From positions 1 to 18,791 of the forward strand of contig JANLSO010000168.1 of NCBI GenBank assembly GCA_031362405.1: a stretch of 18,791 bases of DNA, read 5' to 3'. This stretch comes from JANLSO01 sp031362405 (lineage in GTDB: Bacteria > Actinomycetota > Thermoleophilia > Miltoncostaeales > Miltoncostaeaceae). Made by a program: the position numbers and the translations under genes. The stretch's first letter is position 1; every line of letters begins with the position of its first letter. The notes under the pieces are model-generated. The model had not been told where the DNA came from. It was given only the letters and a program-made list of their open reading frames with translations, and made no database searches. This document shows positions 14,148 through 18,791 of the stretch, one piece after another.

Positions 14148-14924
14148 CTACGGCCATGCCGGCGTAGAGCCCGCGACGAGCAGCGCAACCAGCATGACGG
14201 CGAGGATGACCGGCTGGTGGACGAGGTAGAAGGTCAGTGAGCTGCGCCCCGGGCCACTCAGCCATGTCGGCGGTTGGGGAAGGCGACGCATTCTTCGCGC
14301 AAGCCAGGGCGAACGGCCCTGCGGGTATGCCAACCGTCCGATGACGATACCCACCAGAAACGGTGCAAGCCACGGAATCACGGGCCAGTAGTCAACCGCC
14401 CTGACCCCATCCGGTGGGGCGCCGAATGCCAGCAGCGCCCAACTTCCTGGCAGATGCGTGACCGCGTCCGAACCCGCGACGAGCATGGCCGCGAGGAACA
14501 CAAGCGCCGCAGAGGAGATTCGGTGGAGCGCGGGAGCCAGCAGGGCGCCGGCCAGCACGAGGTGCAGGATCCCGAACCGCACAGGCCTGTCGGGTACGGC
14601 GACCAGTGTGGCCCCGCTTACAAGGAGTGCGGCGCCGGCGAGCATCCCGGCGCGGCGCAGGTACCGCTGCCGACGCTGTGAGGAGGTCGCGGCGGCGGCA
14701 CGACGATGCGAGATCGCCGAGCTGAGGCCCGCCAGGGCAAGGAAACTCGAGGCGATCACCGGCGGCAAAGCCCCCCAGAAACCCCGAAAGGGGTCGGGTC
14801 CGGCGGCGGGTGCGAGCAGATCGATGTCGTAGACCACGTGGTAGGCGGCCATTGCAACGAGCGCCACAGTCCGGAGCAGGTCGATCTCCCACATCCGTTC
14901 TGCCGCCGCGGCCCGGCCGGTCAC
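14148..14924 (-). CDS. DUF1624 / HGSNAT-like membrane acyltransferase
   Basis: A 258-residue polytopic protein with about seven helices. The start MWEIDLLRTVALVAMAAYHV matches the heparan-alpha-glucosaminide N-acetyltransferase-like (DUF1624) family, where R-x-W-E-I-D-x-L-R and a conserved His in the first helix are typical. Other marks are a small-residue-rich FLALAGLSSAISHRR segment, DYWPVIPWLAPFLVGIVIGR, and near the end LTFYLVHQPVILAVM, as in acyltransferases that bring acyl groups across the membrane. I prefer the GTG at 14924, which overlaps the stop of the Lgt-like gene (GTGA) and keeps the residues before MWEID; the ATG at 14894 is an alternative. The acceptor is unknown; a cell-envelope glycan is likely by family. 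Confidence 0.8.
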   Translation of the reverse strand: MTGRAAAAERMWEIDLLRTVALVAMAAYHVVYDIDLLAPAAGPDPFRGFWGALPPVIASSFLALAGLSSAISHRRAAAATSSQRRQRYLRRAGMLAGAALLVSGATLVAVPDRPVRFGILHLVLAGALLAPALHRISSAALVFLAAMLVAGSDAVTHLPGSWALLAFGAPPDGVRAVDYWPVIPWLAPFLVGIVIGRLAYPQGRSPWLARRMRRLPQPPTWLSGPGRSSLTFYLVHQPVILAVMLVALLVAGSTPAWP

Positions 14925-15706
14925 CGCCGCGGGCGGAACGAGGGCCCGTGTGCGCCTTTGCGGCGGGTGAGGGTAAAGCCCGCGGCCGCGGCCAGTACGA
15001 GGCCGATACTCGTCAACTGCGCCTGCCGAAGTCCGATCGCCACGACGTCCGCGTCGCGCACGAAGAAAAAGACCGCAAACCGCGCAGCGGCGTACCCGCC
15101 CAGCATCGCCCAGAACACGTTGCCCGGCCGTCGGCGTGCGCGCAGGACGACCAGGCCCAGAACGAAAAGCCCTGCAACGAGCACGATCTCGTAGAGCGCC
15201 CCCGAGTGATACGCCACGCCCGTCGTCGGCACGTGTGAGCCGGCGTTGGTGTACGTCACCCCCCACGGCAGGTCGGTCGGCGGCCCGTAGTGCTCCCCGT
15301 TCAGCAGGTCGGCGACCCGGCCCACCGCCATGCCCGCGAGGAACGCGACGGCAACCAGGTCGAGGTACGCCAAAACAGGGACTCCGAGCACGCGCAGCGT
15401 CAATGCCATGGCCGGGCCACCGAGCAGCACGGATCCCCAGAACGAGAACCCCGTGGTGCCCCCGGCCCACGGGGTGAGCAGCCCGGCCGGGTCGGTCTCG
15501 ACGAGGTACCAGAGGCGGGCACCGATGAGGCCCGCGACGCATGCGACCAGCACCGTCGCCTCGAGGGGCTGGCGATCCAGACGAAGGCGAGGAGCGAGCA
15601 CCCACGCGCACACGTAGCCGACAAGGAGGCCGAGCGCCGTGAAGATGCCATGCCATGCCAGCGTGAGACCGAGCACGTCGAATGACGGTGCGACGCCGAT
15701 CGTCAC
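14921..15706 (-). CDS. Divergent prolipoprotein diacylglyceryl transferase-like protein
   Basis: A 261-residue protein with about seven helices. The Lgt pattern is clear: AWHGIFTALGLLVGY near the start, GRVADLLNGEHYGPPTDLPW in the middle, SGALYEI, and RFAVFFFVR with RQAQLTSIG near the end. Canonical Lgt moves diacylglycerol from phosphatidylglycerol onto a lipobox Cys. However, by eye several functional positions differ: SFHGG is SFWGS here, the GRxGN segment is GRVAD, and the RFxxE segment is RFAVF. So it may be a paralogue with another role. The GTG at 15706 follows GAGG, which lies in a possible hairpin. It is coupled to the DUF1624 gene downstream. Confidence 0.8.
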   Translation of the reverse strand: MTIGVAPSFDVLGLTLAWHGIFTALGLLVGYVCAWVLAPRLRLDRQPLEATVLVACVAGLIGARLWYLVETDPAGLLTPWAGGTTGFSFWGSVLLGGPAMALTLRVLGVPVLAYLDLVAVAFLAGMAVGRVADLLNGEHYGPPTDLPWGVTYTNAGSHVPTTGVAYHSGALYEIVLVAGLFVLGLVVLRARRRPGNVFWAMLGGYAAARFAVFFFVRDADVVAIGLRQAQLTSIGLVLAAAAGFTLTRRKGAHGPSFRPRR

Positions 15707-15712
15707 GCCGTA

Positions 15713-15734
15713 GGCCTCGCCGGGCCCCGAGGCC
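15713..15734 (-). promoter_or_regulatory. Hairpin over the ribosome site of the Lgt-like gene
   Basis: GGCCTCG and CGAGGCC form a perfect 7-bp inverted repeat with an 8-base loop just before the GTG start at 15706. The second arm contains the only GAGG ribosome site, so folding would hide it. Confidence 0.4.
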
Positions 15735-15778
15735 CGGTCACCATGGTCGGCTTACACGAAGGCCGATCGACCGTTGAC

Positions 15779-16138
15779 TCATCCCCCCGGGCCTGTCGGC
15801 GTGGTCAGCTGCCGTGCAAGCGCGTCCTGCGGCTCAACGTTCCCCGCGGCCGGGTCGACCATGAACGCCGCCCGACGGCTCGGACCGGGCGACGATACGC
15901 GAAGGCTCACCTCGACCATCTGCATGCCGCCCATCGGGCGGACGCTCCACGCAACCATGAGCTTCTCACCGCTGCCCTCAGCTTCGTCCTCGAGACGAGC
16001 AACCGCAGGTGCCGTGGCGCGCTTGGCGGCTGACACCGCCGCGCTGCCATCCCCCGCGCCGGAGTCCATCAGGATCAACGGCACCGCGAATACGGAGATA
16101 ACGGCGGCGGCCGCGAGGAGGAACACCGCTACTCGCAT
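15779..16138 (-). CDS. Secreted or membrane-anchored hypothetical protein
   Basis: A 119-residue protein with an N-terminal hydrophobic segment (MRVAVFLLAAAAVISVFAVP) that looks like a signal peptide or anchor, then a polar domain with KLMVAWSVRPMGGMQMVEVS and VEPQDALARQL. The Met/Gly-rich RPMGGMQM stretch might bind a soft metal but that is a guess. No family is recognised. The ATG at 16138 has a weak ribosome site; it was chosen because the signal segment starts there. It lies 72 bases before the Lgt-like gene on the same strand. Confidence 0.6.
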   Translation of the reverse strand: MRVAVFLLAAAAVISVFAVPLILMDSGAGDGSAAVSAAKRATAPAVARLEDEAEGSGEKLMVAWSVRPMGGMQMVEVSLRVSSPGPSRRAAFMVDPAAGNVEPQDALARQLTTPTGPGG

Positions 16139-16320
16139 CGTCGCTTTACGAACATTGCCGACACCACCCCCGCCGACGCTCTCTCGATCACGCAGGAATC
16201 CCCTCGCCGGCGCTCGAGCCCGTCGTGAGCGTAGGTGCGGCCTGTGAAGAACCGATGAATGTGATCGAGATTCAGCGGTTCGCGCGCGGCCGCCAGCCGA
16301 AAAGGACGGTCGTGCTGTCG

Positions 16321-16794
16321 CTACGGCAACGACGGTGCGTTCGCCGGCGGGACGATGGCCTGGCGCGACGCCGCCGTGAGGGCCCACCAACGCCAGCCGA
16401 GCGAGACCATCAGCGTGACGATTGACAGCACCGCCAGCCACGGCTGAATCGGGGCGAAATAGGTGAGTGCACCCGACGCCCCGAGGGCGAGGATGATCAG
16501 TTTGTTGCAGACCGGACACCCGATCGCGAACCAGGAGAACGCGGCGCCCGCCGCCCCCGCCGTGGTGGTCTTTCGCGTGGCGCAGACTCCGCCGCGCACG
16601 CCGAGATAGCTCGCCGCGAGGAACCCGCTGAGCAGGGAGACCACAACCAGAACCGGCACGCTGTAGCTCTGCACGGGGGTCATCCGCGTAAACCACGTGT
16701 TGGGGATCACGTCGGTCGGGATACCCGTCAGGAGGGCAATGCCCAGTGCCGCGAGAATGAATGTGATGATGAAGCGGGGCCAGGCGACGGTCAT
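16321..16794 (-). CDS. Membrane protein with CxxC motif (GCPVCNK)
   Basis: A 157-residue protein with four predicted helices: ITFILAALGIALLTGIP, VPVLVVVSLLSGFLAASYLG, AAGAAFSWFAIGCPVCNKLI and its continuation, and PWLAVLSIVTLMVSLGWRWW. The third helix carries GCPVCNKLIILALGASGALT, a Cys-Pro-Val-Cys pair at the membrane that suggests redox chemistry with a thioredoxin-like partner or metal binding. Two more features are an early charged loop (TDVIPNTWFTRMTP) and CATRK. I recall related small actinobacterial membrane proteins of unknown function. GGGAGAG before the ATG at 16794 sets the start; longer upstream frames look non-coding. Confidence 0.75.
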   Translation of the reverse strand: MTVAWPRFIITFILAALGIALLTGIPTDVIPNTWFTRMTPVQSYSVPVLVVVSLLSGFLAASYLGVRGGVCATRKTTTAGAAGAAFSWFAIGCPVCNKLIILALGASGALTYFAPIQPWLAVLSIVTLMVSLGWRWWALTAASRQAIVPPANAPSLP

Positions 16795-16958
16795 CGAGCT
16801 CTCCCGACGTTGGGCGCGTGGGCCAGGTCCTGCCAACCCACCGGGCGCCCGGACGATGGCAGGCAGCACATGAATCGACACGCGAGGAAGGGCACACGGA
16901 GTTGCGAACAGGCGCCGTCGTCACAGGTTCGTCATCTTTTCGGACCAGCGTCTCGGGT

Positions 16959-18045
16959 GTGACCAGGATTGGCGCCGTCCTGGCCGTCGCAACGATGGCG
17001 CTGTACCTCGACGCCGGCGGGAGCGCTGGGCGCCGGGCGTCCAATCGACACCTCGCGGGCGCAGATCGCCGAGTTCACCAGGGTTATCGCGACCTACGGC
17101 GCCCAGGCCGGCGCGGCAGCCCAAGAGCACAACGGGCCCCGAGACCGTCTTGATGGGATCCGCGTGCGGCAGCATCTCGGGGCTGGCGGCGGTCGACGAT
17201 CTACTCGCGAGGGTCGCACGCTCCGATCAGACCACCATCGAGACGATCCGCGAACGCCGCCGTGAGCCCGATGGGCTGCGCCGGCGACGTGCTGGTGATT
17301 CCCGGGCGGCGACACGTGAGATCGCGGTGATCGCAGGGCGGGAGCGCCTTCGGGATCTCGTGTCACGCAGGCAGCGGGCGCTTGCGCGCGCGCGGCCAGC
17401 TCGGCGCCCTGCTGCGCGCAGAAAAGAGGCGCCTTGCCCGACTGGCGTCCGAGAAGTGCGTGAGCGCGACGGCCGTCGCGCGTGCGACTGCGTCGATACC
17501 GACCTCCATGGCCGGCGATGCCGCGACCCTTCCTGGCGGGGCGCATGTCTTCCCGCTGGCAGGCGCCAGCACGTTCGGCAACGACTGGCTCGCCCCTCGG
17601 GCGGGCGGGCGGGCGTTACCACGAGGGCATCGATCTGTTCGCGACCCGTGGAACACCGGTTATCGCCGTCGCCGACGGAACCCTCTTTCGCGTCGCCTAC
17701 GGCGGCATCAGCGGCTACCGCCTCTGGTTGCGTAATGCCGCCGGTACCGAGTTCTTCTACGCACACCTCGACGGGTACGCGCCGGCAGCCCGCGAGGGCG
17801 CTTCCGTGAGCAAGGGCTCGGTTCTCGGCTACAACGGCGACTCTGGCGATGCCAAGGGGACCGTGCCCCACGTCCACTTTCAGGTGCATCCCGCTGGCGG
17901 CGGGCCGGTGCGGCCCTACCGGTTGTCAGCGCGTGGCCTCGTGTCGGCTGATCGCCGGTGGCAACCTTCGTGCCGAGCCCGCGCACGAGCGATGAGGGCC
18001 CGATTCAGGCTTCGCGGCTCGCCGTGCCGCCGCCCAGGCGAGTGA
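16959..18045 (+). pseudogene. Coiled-coil M23 peptidase, disrupted
   Basis: Fragments of one secreted cell-wall peptidase (an EnvC/NlpD-like M23 protein with a coiled-coil front) lie in order but in different frames. A GTG at 16959 opens a signal-like segment (VTRIGAVLAVATMALYLDAG). The frame then shifts to SRAQIAEFTRVIATYGAQAG, and again, with a deletion, to SGLAAVDDLLARVARSDQTT and ETIRERRRE. A shift near 17390 leads to GQLGALLRAEKRRLARLASE and HVFPLAGASTFGNDWLAPRA. A last shift at the (GGGC)4 tract leads to the M23 domain YHEGIDLFATRGTPVIAVAD, with FFYAHLDGY and HVHFQVHP. The domain itself keeps the HxxxD and HxH zinc residues. If the last domain were made alone it would lack a signal peptide, so it is most likely inactive. 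Confidence 0.8.
17599..17614 (+). repeat. (GGGC)4 tandem repeat at a frameshift
   Basis: Four GGGC units lie where the two halves of the M23 gene lose phase. Removing one unit gives an unbroken reading APRAGGRYHEGIDLF, which is the normal joint in this family. Slipped-strand gain of one unit explains the break. Confidence 0.8.
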
Positions 18046-18110
18046 CACGGCGCCCTGGTCTTGTTGCGCCTCTGTGCCGGAACGGGTGACCGAACGTGCG
18101 AATCGTGACG

Positions 18111-18791
18111 CTAGCCCGGTGGTGGCGCGCGGTAGGTCCAGGTGTAGCGCTCTTCGGGGCGAGCGCCGCCGCCGCGAAACACACGTCGGGTGTAGACGGT
18201 CGAGAACGCCGCGCCCTCGATCGCGTTTGCCTGGGTTTGCGTGGTGACGCGGCGGCCAAGGCCCGTTGAGAACATTTGCACGCGCAGTGCGGACTTCGAC
18301 GCACGCACCTTCATCATGATGCCGGCGGGCCAGTCGTTTTTCACGATCAGCTCGGGACCTCCCCACGACACCGTGGCCTCGCGCCCCGGCGGGTAGCGGC
18401 TGATCCAGAACTCGTGCGGCGTGTGGGTGATGATCTTCAGACCCGCGAAGAACGCCGCGTTGAAGACCGTGGTCGCGATCTGACTGACGCCGCCTCCTAC
18501 CGCGTCTTCGAGTCTTCCGGCATTGATCTGCGGCGCGGGAACAAAGCCGCGCGCGAGGGTGCGCTCACCCATCGCCTCGTTCAGCGAGAAGTTCTCGCCG
18601 GGACGGATGATCTGCCCGTCGAGGATCAGGGCGGCGCGCATGATGTTCGTAACGCGCGGTTGGCAGCACGCGTACGGCGTGATGAACTCGCTGACGAGTT
18701 CGCGGATCCCGAGACGCTGCGCCTGGCCGGTGGTCAGCGACGGCGCGACGCTCGTGGTGCGCAGCGCGATGAGGTCACTTTGTCGCCGTTC
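18111..18791 (-). CDS. VanW family protein (5' end missing)
   Basis: The open frame runs to the window edge (226 codons visible), so the N-terminus is outside. The visible part begins SDLIALRTTSVAPSLTTGQA, then LGIRELVSEFITPYACCQPR, and the VanW core GENFSLNEAMGERTLARGFV, AVGGGVSQIATTVFNAAFFA, GLKIITHTPHEFWISRYPPG and IVKNDWPAGIMMKV. Such proteins in Gram-positive bacteria usually have an N-terminal helix and peptidoglycan-binding-like repeats before this core; VanW was named from vancomycin resistance clusters, but the function is unknown and most copies are unrelated to resistance. It converges with the M23 remnant with a 65-base gap in which only weak inverted repeats are seen. Confidence 0.88.
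   Translation of the reverse strand, partial: ERRQSDLIALRTTSVAPSLTTGQAQRLGIRELVSEFITPYACCQPRVTNIMRAALILDGQIIRPGENFSLNEAMGERTLARGFVPAPQINAGRLEDAVGGGVSQIATTVFNAAFFAGLKIITHTPHEFWISRYPPGREATVSWGGPELIVKNDWPAGIMMKVRASKSALRVQMFSTGLGRRVTTQTQANAIEGAAFSTVYTRRVFRGGGARPEERYTWTYRAPPPG

Noticed and set aside
16836..16860. Weak leader-like sequence upstream of the CxxC membrane protein
   Set aside because: The match is poor and no stress-type promoter is found at the expected distance.
16931..16960. Stress-type promoter before the M23 remnant (TTTT-N14-GGGTGT)
   Set aside because: Both boxes deviate, the spacing is at the edge, and the -10 box would overlap the start codon.
15779..17044. Long minus-strand open frame of 421 codons
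   Set aside because: Only its last 119 codons look like a protein; the rest is an out-of-frame shadow of the CxxC membrane protein, with arginine- and proline-rich composition.
4416..18045. Frameshifts as sequencing errors throughout
   Set aside because: The slipin, hydrolase and M23 genes also lack large segments, and the long genes between them are uninterrupted, so true decay is more likely; single indels could still be errors.
18050..18110. Terminator between the M23 remnant and the VanW gene
   Set aside because: Only a 5-bp imperfect stem (GGCGC/GCGCC) with a long loop and no T-run is visible.

Overview
The window is high-GC DNA, dense in genes, with GTG and ATG starts and many 4-bp stop/start overlaps. 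The content (VanW protein, coiled-coil M23 peptidase, DUF6544, SHOCT protein, two P-type ATPases, GTTT/GGGTAT stress promoters) suggests a high-GC actinobacterium, perhaps Thermoleophilia. The taxonomic placement is inference. No tRNA, rRNA, CRISPR array or intact transposase gene was seen.

Left arm (1-6483, minus strand). In transcription order it holds a flavodoxin, a decayed alpha/beta hydrolase, a slipin remnant, a small two-helix membrane protein, a P2-type cation ATPase, a DUF6544 protein and the start of a small membrane protein. Three promoters of the SigB/SigF stress type (GTTT-N16-GGGTAT or GGGCAT) divide it into transcription units: one before the flavodoxin, one before the slipin remnant, and one inside the 3' end of the ATPase gene before DUF6544. 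A fourth such promoter (N15, GGGTAG) precedes the ABC transporter operon on the plus strand, and a fifth candidate sits directly on the start of the gene at 6725. Four of the five are followed by a nearly identical 18-21 nt leader motif (sense GCCCCAGACCCCGGTGGC). This looks like a local stress regulon with a shared 5'-leader element, and it is the most interesting signal in the window.

Middle (6725-14043, plus strand). A hypothetical protein is followed by a MacB/LolD-like ATPase and its FtsX-type permease, a SHOCT protein, a P1B-type heavy-metal ATPase with CPD in place of CPC and no CxxC in its N-terminal domain, a DUF2892-like membrane protein and another small membrane protein. The spacing suggests one or two operons for export of an envelope substrate and handling of metal.

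Right arm (14148-16794, minus strand). A membrane protein with a CxxC motif, a short secreted protein, a divergent Lgt-like protein and a DUF1624 acyltransferase-like protein. Then comes a plus-strand M23 peptidase pseudogene broken at simple repeats, converging on a minus-strand VanW gene cut by the window edge.

Three genes (slipin, alpha/beta hydrolase, M23 peptidase) are broken by frameshifts plus sizeable deletions, while the large genes between them are intact. A perfect 18-bp inverted repeat lies at the broken end of the hydrolase. No gap between features exceeds 300 bases. The larger ones are 6484-6724 (divergent promoters and leader), 16139-16320 (nothing recognised) and 16795-16958 (nothing convincing).
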